The translations under genes and the position numbers were made by a program. The notes beneath the pieces were generated by a model. That model saw nothing but the letters and a program-made list of their open reading frames with translations. It did not search any database and was not told where the DNA came from. DNA of 64,000 bases, taken from contig JADJXN010000007.1 of the NCBI GenBank assembly GCA_016715815.1, forward strand, positions 1 through 64,000, given 5' to 3'. Each line of letters begins with the position of its first letter. Positions within the stretch are counted from its first letter, which is position 1. This DNA comes from Oligoflexia bacterium (GTDB taxonomy: Bacteria; Bdellovibrionota; Bdellovibrionia; JABDDW01). Shown here piece by piece: positions 53,707 through 61,774 of the stretch.

Positions 53707-54492
53707 ATGATCAGAATATTTCAAATGCTTTGCTTTCAAAATTTTAAAGAAGCCTACCCACGGTTTTGGCCAGTATTTGGTGAGGTTATTAATATTGCTC
53801 TAAGTTTATCGATATATTGGTTTACAGCAAAAGCTTTTGGAGTGCATTTTGAAGGAAATTATTTTTCTTACATTCTTATAGGAGATATTGCTCTTGCTAT
53901 TCCTGCGCTACTATTTACCAGTGTGGCCATGCGCCTAAGGGAATCTATTAATGATGGAACCTTCGAGGCTATTTTGGTATCGCCACCAAAAACATATTTT
54001 ATATATCTACTTTGGGGGTTGGCTAGCCTGCCTCGGGAACTTGTTAGAATTTTCCTATTGCTTTTGACGGCAACTTTTTTATTCGATTTTAATATTAGAG
54101 AGTACCAATGGTTTAATTTATTTATTTTGGAAATTTTATTTTTCCCTATCTTCTTGGCCTTGGGCCTTCTTGGTGCAACCATGCTTATTTTTTGGGGACG
54201 AGGTGTGTCGGTAATTAATCAAGCGGCCCTCATGCTAACAGTTTTGGCCGGCGCCTTTTTTCCAGTAACCGTCCTTCCCGAGATTGCCCAAAAGATTTCA
54301 TTTTATTTTTCACCTTTCAGCCTTTTCTTGGTAACCGCACGAAAAGTTTTGCAAAGTGACTGGAGTGTTTTTACTACGGCTCTCCCTTGGATTGGAATTT
54401 GGTTTATTACAAGTCTGCCTTTGAGCGTCTTACTTTTTAATTTGGCAATCGATCACAATAAAAAAAGAGGAAGCCCGCTGCTAGTCACATGA
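53707..54492 (+). CDS. ABC-2 type transporter permease
   Basis: The 261 residues have about six membrane helices and the ABC-2 pattern (NFKEAYPRFWPVFGEVINIAL, INDGTFEAILVSPPKTYFIYLLWG, TVLAGAFFPVTVLPEIAQKI). It starts just after B2, so it belongs to the lasso operon and probably exports the peptide or a lipid-linked partner. Its last 12 bases overlap the end of the convergent ATPase gene, which supplies the nucleotide-binding half. Confidence 0.85.
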   Translation: MIRIFQMLCFQNFKEAYPRFWPVFGEVINIALSLSIYWFTAKAFGVHFEGNYFSYILIGDIALAIPALLFTSVAMRLRESINDGTFEAILVSPPKTYFIYLLWGLASLPRELVRIFLLLLTATFLFDFNIREYQWFNLFILEILFFPIFLALGLLGATMLIFWGRGVSVINQAALMLTVLAGAFFPVTVLPEIAQKISFYFSPFSLFLVTARKVLQSDWSVFTTALPWIGIWFITSLPLSVLLFNLAIDHNKKRGSPLLVT

Positions 54493-55164
54493 GTTTGTAG
54501 TATCAAAAAGGCCCCCATTTTTTAACTCAATACATCTGGAGGCAATACTGGATAAAAAATTATGTTCGTGGGCTGAAAATAAAATAGTTTTTTTGTGTTT
54601 ATTTTGAGTAAAAAAAGATTTTAAAATTTCAGTGGATTTAGAATCTAAGTGCAGCCCCGGCTCATCTAAAAATAAAATAGAGGGGTCGTGTAGTATTCCC
54701 CGAAAGAGGTTAAGTGAGTGCTTCATTCCAGCCGAGCAAACATAAAATGGTGTTTTAAGAGCGTCTGTAAATGGGGTAACCTGCTCCCATGTTTTAATTT
54801 TTCTATTTATAGCATTTTTATCTAATTTATAAAAAGAGCCAAAAAGGTATAGGTTTTGTAGTCCATTTAAGCGGGGAAAAAAGGCACTTTGTGTTGAGGA
54901 GATCCAACCCATTTGAACTTTGGCTTTTAAAGGTTCTTTAATAACAGAATAACCATTAAGCCACGCGTCCCCTTTTGTTGGTTTTAACAATGTTGCTAAA
55001 ATACGTAGCAGTGTTGTTTTCCCGGCGCCATTACTTCCCCTTAACAAAACAATTTCGCCACTATTAATATTGATATTTATATTGTTGAGAACTTGTTTGG
55101 CTCCAAAACAGCGTTGCAGGTCCTTAATTTGTATCGCCAGTGATTTTGTAGACTCTTGATTCAT
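54481..55164 (-). CDS. ABC transporter ATP-binding protein
   Basis: The 227 residues have Walker A LRGSNGAGKTTLLRIL (about 38-53), a Q-loop at MGWISSTQSAFFPRLNG, signature YVCSAGMKHSLNLFRGIL (a degenerate version of the usual SSGMKQRL), Walker B SILFLDEPGLHLD and an H-loop in LFSAHEHNF. It is encoded on the strand opposite its likely permease partner and overlaps it tail to tail. The two genes are therefore transcribed from separate promoters, an unusual layout for an ABC pair. Confidence 0.88.
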   Translation of the reverse strand: MNQESTKSLAIQIKDLQRCFGAKQVLNNINININSGEIVLLRGSNGAGKTTLLRILATLLKPTKGDAWLNGYSVIKEPLKAKVQMGWISSTQSAFFPRLNGLQNLYLFGSFYKLDKNAINRKIKTWEQVTPFTDALKTPFYVCSAGMKHSLNLFRGILHDPSILFLDEPGLHLDSKSTEILKSFFTQNKHKKTILFSAHEHNFLSSIASRCIELKNGGLFDTTNSCD

Positions 55165-55200
55165 TTGTTGCTAGCATAATGATGTTTTGGAGGGGTGTAA

Positions 55201-56499
55201 ATGGATTTGTCTCTTGTAATACCCTGTTATAACGAGGCACTGTATTTAAAAAATAATTTTAATGCTCTGGTTAGTGTATTAAAGCAGACTAGCTATGAGT
55301 TTGAAATTATTTTTGTTGATGATTGCAGTACAGATAACACAAAAGAGATCATTGGCGAAATTAGTAACTCAAGCCATAATTGTAAAGCCATATTTAATTT
55401 AAAAAACTTAGGCAGAGGCACTTCTTTTAAGCAAGGCTTTTCAGTGGCTGAGGGGCGAATTATTGGCTTTATTGATATCGATTTAGAAATAGCCCCCCAT
55501 TATATTCTTGATCTCATTTCCAAAATTGATAAAGAAGGTTTTGATTTATCACTTGGCCGGCGCTTTTTGTTTTATGGCTTTCAAAAACCAATACGTAATA
55601 TTTTTTCCCTTCTTTGTAGATATTTCTGCTCTCTAGTACTTGGAACGCAAAATTACGACACCCAAGTTGGATGTAAGTTTTTTAATGGCCATACGGCGCG
55701 ACCGAGTATTTTAGAAAGTAAAAGTAGTAGTTGGTTTTGGGATACAGAAGTTATATTTATGGCGCAATTAAATAAACTAAAGATTGTTGACATTCCAGTT
55801 CGCTATAGACCGCTTAAAAATAAAAAATCAACAGTGAGAATTATTCCTGACACGATTAAATTTATACAAGGGGTGCGTGAACTAAGGCGCAAAATGGGAT
55901 TGAGTTTATCTAATCGCTCCCCCATATATTGGAGCAATAAAGGGTATAACTTTATTATGCAACTATTGACTGGGAAGAGTTTTCAACAATCTTTTTCAAA
56001 AGTGGCAGAGCTTATTCCAGAAAGTGCTTCGGTTATTGATGTTTGTTGTGGAACTGGAGAGTTTTATTATAAACATTTAAAACAAAAAAATTGTGATTAT
56101 AGAGGGCTTGACTATAATTATCGTTTTGTAAAAGGCATTAATAAAAGAGGGGTAAAATCAAACTTGTCTGATGTTCGTTATGAGAAAATCCCGGCTTGTG
56201 ACTATGTTGTTATGGTTTCAAGTTTTTATCATTTTAAAAAACAAAAAAATGAAATATTAAAAAACATGCGAGCCTCGGCTCAAAAGGCGGTAATTATTAG
56301 TGAGCCTGTGCACAATTTTTCGCGGCACCGTATTGGTTTTGTGTCAAAGGTGGCAGTTATGCTAAGTAAGCCTGGGGAAGGGGAGTATATGGAACGCTTT
56401 AATTTAAAAGAGTTTCAAGAATTTGCACAAGCGGAAGGAGCAACAGAGTTTTATTTTAACTCTAAAGATAAAAATGCCATTGCGGTTTTTAAAACTTGA
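55201..56499 (+). CDS. Fusion of DPM1-like family 2 glycosyltransferase and SAM methyltransferase
   Basis: Residues about 1-235 are a GT2 of the polyprenyl-phosphate type: LSLVIPCYNEALYLKNNF, IIFVDDCSTDNTKEII, IIGFIDIDLEIAPHYI (DxD) and YDTQVGCKFF. Residues about 260-432 are a class I methyltransferase: VIDVCCGTGEFYYKHL (motif I), YRGLDYNYRFV and CDYVVMVSSFYHF (motif IV). A GGAGGGG ribosome site precedes the ATG. The fusion suggests making and methylating a lipid-linked sugar in one polypeptide. I know of no characterised example. Confidence 0.8.
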   Translation: MDLSLVIPCYNEALYLKNNFNALVSVLKQTSYEFEIIFVDDCSTDNTKEIIGEISNSSHNCKAIFNLKNLGRGTSFKQGFSVAEGRIIGFIDIDLEIAPHYILDLISKIDKEGFDLSLGRRFLFYGFQKPIRNIFSLLCRYFCSLVLGTQNYDTQVGCKFFNGHTARPSILESKSSSWFWDTEVIFMAQLNKLKIVDIPVRYRPLKNKKSTVRIIPDTIKFIQGVRELRRKMGLSLSNRSPIYWSNKGYNFIMQLLTGKSFQQSFSKVAELIPESASVIDVCCGTGEFYYKHLKQKNCDYRGLDYNYRFVKGINKRGVKSNLSDVRYEKIPACDYVVMVSSFYHFKKQKNEILKNMRASAQKAVIISEPVHNFSRHRIGFVSKVAVMLSKPGEGEYMERFNLKEFQEFAQAEGATEFYFNSKDKNAIAVFKT

Positions 56500-56524
56500 G
56501 CCTATTTTAGAGGTTACATAAAAA

Positions 56525-57307
56525 ATGTCAAAAATCAGTGTTGTTATTCCAGTTTATAATCAGTCGCACTTTACAAAGAGATGCTTGCCATCTTTAATTG
56601 ATGGAGCGGTTGAGCCGCAAGAGCTAATTATTATCGATAACAACTCAACTGACGACACACCAAAATATTTAAAAGAGTTTCAAGAATATGCAGAAAATAA
56701 AAATTGGAAGATGCAAATTATTACAAACCCCCAAAATGTGGGTGTGGGGGCGGCGTTTAATCAAGGTATTAAGGCGGCAAGTGCGGAGTATGTAGCCCTT
56801 GGCAATAACGACACTTGGATTATGCCCGGCTGGGACAACGCTTTAATTAACGCTATTGAAACTTTGAAAGCCGACATGGTAGGCCCTCATTTTGACGAGA
56901 GCTTATTTAATGAAAAGGAAATTTTAGAAAAGGCAAAAAAATTTGTTAAAAAAAATCACGGACGTGCAACGCGCGAGTGGGCTGTTATTTTAATGATGTT
57001 TAAAAAAGAAGTTTTTGAAAAAATTGGTCTTTTTGATGAGCGCTTTTTTATCACCTACGAAGATCGTGACCTAAGAGAGAGAATGGACCGTGCCGGTATG
57101 AAGTATTATAAAACTGGTAATTGTTATATTTGGCATCATTCAAAAGGTACCCGCGATGCCGGTGGTGTTGTTTCTAATTATGAGGCTGATAGTTTAAAAA
57201 AATTTATTGAAAAGTGGGGCTTTGACCCAAGGCCACAGGAAAACACACTTTTATACCGCTACAAACGCAAATGGGTACGCTTTAAAAATCGGCTAGGTTA
57301 TCTTTAA
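56525..57307 (+). CDS. Family 2 glycosyltransferase
   Basis: The 260 residues have the GT-A core SKISVVIPVYNQSHFTKRCLPSL, IIIDNNSTDDTPKYLKEF and YVALGNNDTWIMPGWDN (the NND in place of DxD). ILMMFKKEVFEKIGLFDERF and FITYEDRDLRERMDRAG (the acidic ED acceptor site) follow. It is closest in style to rhamnosyl/N-glycosyl transferases such as WbbL. Starts 25 bases after the GT2-methyltransferase fusion. Its last 26 bases overlap the end of the convergent SGNH gene. Confidence 0.87.
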   Translation: MSKISVVIPVYNQSHFTKRCLPSLIDGAVEPQELIIIDNNSTDDTPKYLKEFQEYAENKNWKMQIITNPQNVGVGAAFNQGIKAASAEYVALGNNDTWIMPGWDNALINAIETLKADMVGPHFDESLFNEKEILEKAKKFVKKNHGRATREWAVILMMFKKEVFEKIGLFDERFFITYEDRDLRERMDRAGMKYYKTGNCYIWHHSKGTRDAGGVVSNYEADSLKKFIEKWGFDPRPQENTLLYRYKRKWVRFKNRLGYL

Positions 57308-58385
57308 TAATTTCAGCAGCTAACTTTATTCCTTCTGGGTTCCAGTGGGTGTCATCCAGCCAATAAATATACTTATTATTTTTCAATAATTTTTCTGCAA
57401 CAACTTGAAACTGAGGAAGTAAATTAATGCTATGAACTTTATTTTTGCTAAGCTCATTTGAAAGCTGATTTAAATAGGGCTCACTATTTGTTGTGCTTTG
57501 GTTTTTGTTCAAATTTGCATAAACAGTGTATTTTTCAGGAACAAGTACAACGTGTAGGGTGATTTGTTTTTTTGCTAATAATTTTTTAAGTTCTGTAAAA
57601 TACTGTGTATCACTAGTTATCTGATTAAAGCTTGGGTGATTGTACTTCTCTATTTGTGAGGGTGGGTAAATTATTTCCGCATTATTTATTAATTTTTCAA
57701 TTTTTACATTTGATTCAAAGCGATTTGGAAAAATATTTTTAGTTACAAAACTCTTTTCAAAGCGAGATGAAATAATCTCAAGGGGGTTAAAATTTTTATA
57801 GTAATCAAACAAAATTTTTAATTTGCTAAAAAAACTATTATCTAAAGTCTTGTTAAAATCCTTTATCTCCTCAGGACTTCTGTGGTGTCTTTCAAGGTGA
57901 AAAAACAAAAGAGCCTTGGGAGTTGTTGTTAAATTTTTTAAAAGCCAAGCTAAATATTCAAGCTCAAGTTTTCCGGCCCCATTATAAACATGAGCATTTA
58001 ATGCTTTTGATAGCTGCTCTGCTGGAATCTGCTCTTGTGAAACGCCCTCGCCAAAAGTAAAGGAATCGCCATAAATAAGAATATCATTTTTTTGATTAAA
58101 TACATCTAAAGTATTTCTGTAGCCCCATGGATCTGTAATAAATATTTCTGAGCGGTATTGACAAAAATCCATGCGGTTTGAAAGTTTTGCCAAGTCTCCA
58201 CAAATAGCATTTTTTTGCATATTAAAATTGGCTTCAAAAGGTGCCGCGGGAAGGCGTCTTAAACTGGCGCACTCAAGGGCTCTTGTGCAAAACACTGTGG
58301 GAGATAATGAGCGCGGCAAAGTATAAGCTGCTAAAAAAAGAGCGTATACTATTAAAACTATTTTTATAAAGCCTAAATTCCTCAT
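57282..58385 (-). CDS. AlgX/AlgJ-like SGNH acyltransfer protein
   Basis: The 367 residues have an N-terminal signal anchor (about 7-24). The SGNH fold is seen in ILIYGDSFTFGEGVS (nucleophile Ser, about 121-135), NGAGKLELEYL (block II-like, about 155), and DDTHWNPEGIKLAAE near the C-terminus (Asp-His). It pairs with the MBOAT gene upstream in the same operon, with nine bases between them. Likely places acetyl groups on a surface sugar. Confidence 0.78.
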   Translation of the reverse strand: MRNLGFIKIVLIVYALFLAAYTLPRSLSPTVFCTRALECASLRRLPAAPFEANFNMQKNAICGDLAKLSNRMDFCQYRSEIFITDPWGYRNTLDVFNQKNDILIYGDSFTFGEGVSQEQIPAEQLSKALNAHVYNGAGKLELEYLAWLLKNLTTTPKALLFFHLERHHRSPEEIKDFNKTLDNSFFSKLKILFDYYKNFNPLEIISSRFEKSFVTKNIFPNRFESNVKIEKLINNAEIIYPPSQIEKYNHPSFNQITSDTQYFTELKKLLAKKQITLHVVLVPEKYTVYANLNKNQSTTNSEPYLNQLSNELSKNKVHSINLLPQFQVVAEKLLKNNKYIYWLDDTHWNPEGIKLAAEIIKDNLADF

Positions 58386-58394
58386 ATCCCTTTC

Positions 58395-59765
58395 TTAAAA
58401 CTGAAAATATAAAAATGGTGAATTATTATTTGCCAAAATTCTTACTAGTGAGATTAAAAATAAAGCTGCCATGGCCCAAGATTTAATTTTGCCATATTTA
58501 TGTTTAAGCTCAAAGGTATTGGGCATTGTATGGGCTATAATAATGCTTAATGCTACAACACAGGCCAGAGTTTGCCACTGAGCTGGCATAGCACCTGGCA
58601 TTTGGCCAAACATTTTATTTAAAATTAAAAATGAAGTAGCCATATCAGGGGATCTAAAAAAGACCCAGGCAATAACAACCAATAAAAAGGTGATCATCTT
58701 TGCAACAAAGGGTGAAAGCTTGGCATTACCAAACTCTTTCCATAAGTGGTTTATAATCAAATAAATTCCATGCAAAGCGCCCCAAATAATAAATGTCCAG
58801 TTGGCTCCATGCCAAAGACCGCCTAAAAGCATAGTGATAAATAAATTTATTTTAGTTCTCAAAGGTGAGATTCTGTTTCCCCCAAGGGGAATATATAAAT
58901 AATCTCTTAGCCAAGTAGAAAGGCTAATGTGCCAGCGGCGCCAAAAATCAGAAATATCTATGGCCTTATAGGGTGAGTTGAAATTTTGTGGAATTCTAAT
59001 TCCAAACATGTAACCAAGGCCTACGGCCATGTCACTGTAGCCAGAAAAGTCAAAATACAGCTGATACGTATAGCCCAGCATTATAAGCCAAGTGCCAGAG
59101 CTGCTAAGAGTATTTATATTTAAAAATGCTGGGTCAATAATAGCGGCAATGCTATCTGCGATGAGTACTTTTTTAAAAAGCCCAATAAGAAAAAAGCTAA
59201 AACCCTCATTAATTTTGGAAAATTTGTCAGACTTATCAATTTTCTCTAAATCTTCCTCAATTTGCCTAAAGCGCACAATGGGCCCTGCGACAAGTTGAGA
59301 AAATAAAGAAACATAACAAGAAAATTCAAAAAAGTTTTTTGTAGGCTTAATAGTTCCGCGGTAGGCATCAATAATGTAGCTCATGGTGTGAAAGGTGTAA
59401 AAAGATATACCAACTGGTAAAATTATTTTTAAAGCTGGCAAATCAACAGCCCAGTGCATATTATCTGCAAAGAAATTATAATATTTAAAAAAACCTAAAA
59501 GCGCTAAATCAACACTAATGGCTAAAACCATAGCCCTTTTTTTAAGTATTTTATTTTTAGCTTTTAAAATATAAAGGCCTGCAAAATAACTTACCAAAGT
59601 TGAAAAAAGCATTAATAGGCAAAACCGCGCATCCCACCAACCATAAAAAACATAGCCAGTAAGAGTGAGCCAAAAGTAGCGCTCAGTTTTGGTTTTAAGG
59701 TTCCAAAAAACAAAATAAGTTATGGGTAAAAAGGCAAATAAAAAGACAACACTGTTAAAGAGCAT
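58395..59765 (-). CDS. MBOAT-family O-acyltransferase (AlgI type)
   Basis: The 456 residues have about ten helices. Key blocks are ILPVGISFYTFHTMSYIIDAYRG, SQLVAGPIVRFRQIEEDLE, YFDFSGYSDMAVGLGYMFG, DFWRRWHISLSTWLRDYLYIPLGG and the catalytic His in GGLWHGANWTFIIWGALHG. This is a more canonical AlgI than the MBOAT at 46404; the two share the family blocks but are clearly different copies. Sits between the sugar methyltransferase and the SGNH partner. Confidence 0.93.
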   Translation of the reverse strand: MLFNSVVFLFAFLPITYFVFWNLKTKTERYFWLTLTGYVFYGWWDARFCLLMLFSTLVSYFAGLYILKAKNKILKKRAMVLAISVDLALLGFFKYYNFFADNMHWAVDLPALKIILPVGISFYTFHTMSYIIDAYRGTIKPTKNFFEFSCYVSLFSQLVAGPIVRFRQIEEDLEKIDKSDKFSKINEGFSFFLIGLFKKVLIADSIAAIIDPAFLNINTLSSSGTWLIMLGYTYQLYFDFSGYSDMAVGLGYMFGIRIPQNFNSPYKAIDISDFWRRWHISLSTWLRDYLYIPLGGNRISPLRTKINLFITMLLGGLWHGANWTFIIWGALHGIYLIINHLWKEFGNAKLSPFVAKMITFLLVVIAWVFFRSPDMATSFLILNKMFGQMPGAMPAQWQTLACVVALSIIIAHTMPNTFELKHKYGKIKSWAMAALFLISLVRILANNNSPFLYFQF

Positions 59766-59768
59766 TAT

Positions 59769-61001
59769 TTATTCTAAAATTTTTGTTTCCGGAATGAAGA
59801 CAACAAATTTTGCGCCCCAATCTTTGATGTAGGAATGTTTTTTGGCAATCTCGTCTTTAAAATTCCATGGCAAAATAACAACATAATCTGGTTTTTCTTC
59901 CTTTAAAGCATGGGCAGCTTTAATTGGAATATGTGTTCCAGGTAAAAAGCGTCCTTGTTTTGCGGGAGTGTCATCTACGGTAAAGTCTATAAAATCAGAT
60001 CTAATGCCACAAAAATTTAAAAATGTGTTTCCTTTTGCTGGGGCACCAAAGCCTGCAATCTTTTTTCCTTGGTTTTTTGCTTTAATTAAAAAATCAAGGG
60101 CTGATCTTTTTGTTTTATGTACTTTTTCTTTAAAAGAAAAATAATACTCTTTATTTTTCATCCCAGCAGTTTCTTCTTTTTTATTCAAATCTAAAAGACG
60201 CTGAGACATTTGTTTTTTTAATTCTTTATGGGTTGCATAAATTCTTAAAGAGCCACCGTGAGTGGGTAGTTCTTCACAATCAAAAATTTCAAGACCATGA
60301 TGCAAAAATATTCCAGAAACAGCGTGAAGAGAAAAATAAGAAAAATGCTCATGATAAATGGTATCAAACTGGTTGTGAGTCATAAGTTGGTAAAGGTGTG
60401 GAAATTCCATGGTGATTACACCTTTTGGTTTTAAAGCGCGCTTCATTCCAGCAACAAAATCATTAATATCTGGTACATGGGCTAAAACATTATTGCCAAT
60501 AAGTAAATCTGCTTGCTTATTGTCTTCACAAAGCTCAATGGCAGTTTGTACGCCAAAAAATTTCACTTCAGTGGGTATTCCCTTATTAAGGGCTTTAACT
60601 GCAACATTAGCTGCCGGTTCTACACCCAAAACAGGAATGCCTTTTTCTTTAAAGTATTGAAGTAAGTAGCCATCGTTTGATGCTAATTCAACAACTTGGC
60701 TGGCGGATGTAAGTTTAAAGCGATCAATGGCCATTTCTGCATATTTTTTTGAATGCTCTAACCAAGTTTGGGAGTAAGATGAGAAATAAGCATAATCGGT
60801 AAAAATATGAGCTGGACTTTGTACCTCCTCTACCTGAACCAAATGACACTTATGGCAAAGGTACAAGCAAAGTGGGTAAAAGGGCTCCATGTGGTGAATG
60901 TGGCTCAAAGGTAAGTAACTATTGGCCAGTGGTGACATACCAAGGTCAATGATGACGTCTTTCAAAGTTGTTTTACAGAACCTGCATTCTGGACTGCTCA
61001 T
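59769..61001 (-). CDS. Nucleotide-sugar C-methyltransferase with zinc site
   Basis: The 410 residues have three parts. First is an N-terminal zinc-binding domain (CRFCKTTL and YLCHKCHLVQVEE). Second is a SAM domain (VVELASNDGYLLQYFKEKG, about 105-123, and LLIGNNVLAHVPDINDF). Third is the C-terminal C-methyltransferase domain (KKIAGFGAPAKGNTFLNFCGI, TVDDTPAKQGRFLPGTHIPI). The architecture is that of TylC3-type NDP-deoxysugar 3-C-methyltransferases. Four bases separate it from the MBOAT gene, so it serves the same polysaccharide. Confidence 0.9.
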   Translation of the reverse strand: MSSPECRFCKTTLKDVIIDLGMSPLANSYLPLSHIHHMEPFYPLCLYLCHKCHLVQVEEVQSPAHIFTDYAYFSSYSQTWLEHSKKYAEMAIDRFKLTSASQVVELASNDGYLLQYFKEKGIPVLGVEPAANVAVKALNKGIPTEVKFFGVQTAIELCEDNKQADLLIGNNVLAHVPDINDFVAGMKRALKPKGVITMEFPHLYQLMTHNQFDTIYHEHFSYFSLHAVSGIFLHHGLEIFDCEELPTHGGSLRIYATHKELKKQMSQRLLDLNKKEETAGMKNKEYYFSFKEKVHKTKRSALDFLIKAKNQGKKIAGFGAPAKGNTFLNFCGIRSDFIDFTVDDTPAKQGRFLPGTHIPIKAAHALKEEKPDYVVILPWNFKDEIAKKHSYIKDWGAKFVVFIPETKILE

Positions 61002-61048
61002 GATGGATGTTATATTATAATAATGTTTGGGCTTTCAAGGAGGAATTT

Positions 61049-61774
61049 ATGTCCAAAAAAACTTGGCATGTGCACATGAGTGGGCAAACATTAGGGCCGC
61101 TTACCACTGAGGCTGTTAAAACCATGCTAAGCCAAATGCGCCTGCATTTTGTGGATTATATTTGGACACAAGGTTTTACCAAATGGTTAAGAATTAACGA
61201 AGTTGATGATTTTATGTCCCTTATGCCAAGCTACCCTCAAGAGTCCATACCGAGTGTTGCAAAAGAAAGTAAAGATATGGCTGAGGAAGAAGTTGTTGTG
61301 CCACTGAAGCCTAAAAAAGCGTTGGCGCCAAAAACTACATCTAAATCTTCTCCTAAGGCCTCTCCCGCACCCACTCTAAAGCCAGCACCTGAGCCAATTG
61401 AAGAAGAAGCGCTAGAGCCTGAGCCACCGGCACCGCCCCCAGTGCCTGCTAAAAAAGTTTGGCCAAAAGAGAGAAGGACAATAAGAGTTAAGCTTGAGGG
61501 CGGAGTAAATATCTCAAAAATTGGGGAGTATGTGCTGGTTGATATTAGTGAGGGTGGAGTTTTCGTTAAAGCACAAAAAAATTTAGAAATTGGAACTGAA
61601 GTTAAGTTTTCACTGCGCTCAAATCTGACAAAAGAAGTTCTTCATTTAACGGGTGTGGTTATTAGACATGGTATTAGCCACAATGAGCAGGGTTTTGCCA
61701 TTGAGTTTACCCGCCTTAACCCCAGCTACAAACGCCTCATTAAGCAATACGTGGCTCAATTTAATGTTGAGTAA
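61049..61774 (+). CDS. GYF-like domain plus PilZ domain protein
   Basis: Start at ATG 61049 after AAGGAGGAA, giving 241 residues. Residues about 1-55 are GYF_2-like (WHVHMSGQTLGPLTTEAVKTML ... WTQGFTKWLRI). Residues about 65-140 are a Pro/Ala/Lys-rich linker. Residues about 145-241 form a PilZ-like barrel (KERRTIRVKLEGGVNIS, LVDISEGGVFVKA). PilZ c-di-GMP binders carry RxxxR and DxSxxG; here ERRTIR and DISEGG are present, so ligand binding is plausible. Overlaps the TPR gene by 11 bases. Confidence 0.85.
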   Translation: MSKKTWHVHMSGQTLGPLTTEAVKTMLSQMRLHFVDYIWTQGFTKWLRINEVDDFMSLMPSYPQESIPSVAKESKDMAEEEVVVPLKPKKALAPKTTSKSSPKASPAPTLKPAPEPIEEEALEPEPPAPPPVPAKKVWPKERRTIRVKLEGGVNISKIGEYVLVDISEGGVFVKAQKNLEIGTEVKFSLRSNLTKEVLHLTGVVIRHGISHNEQGFAIEFTRLNPSYKRLIKQYVAQFNVE

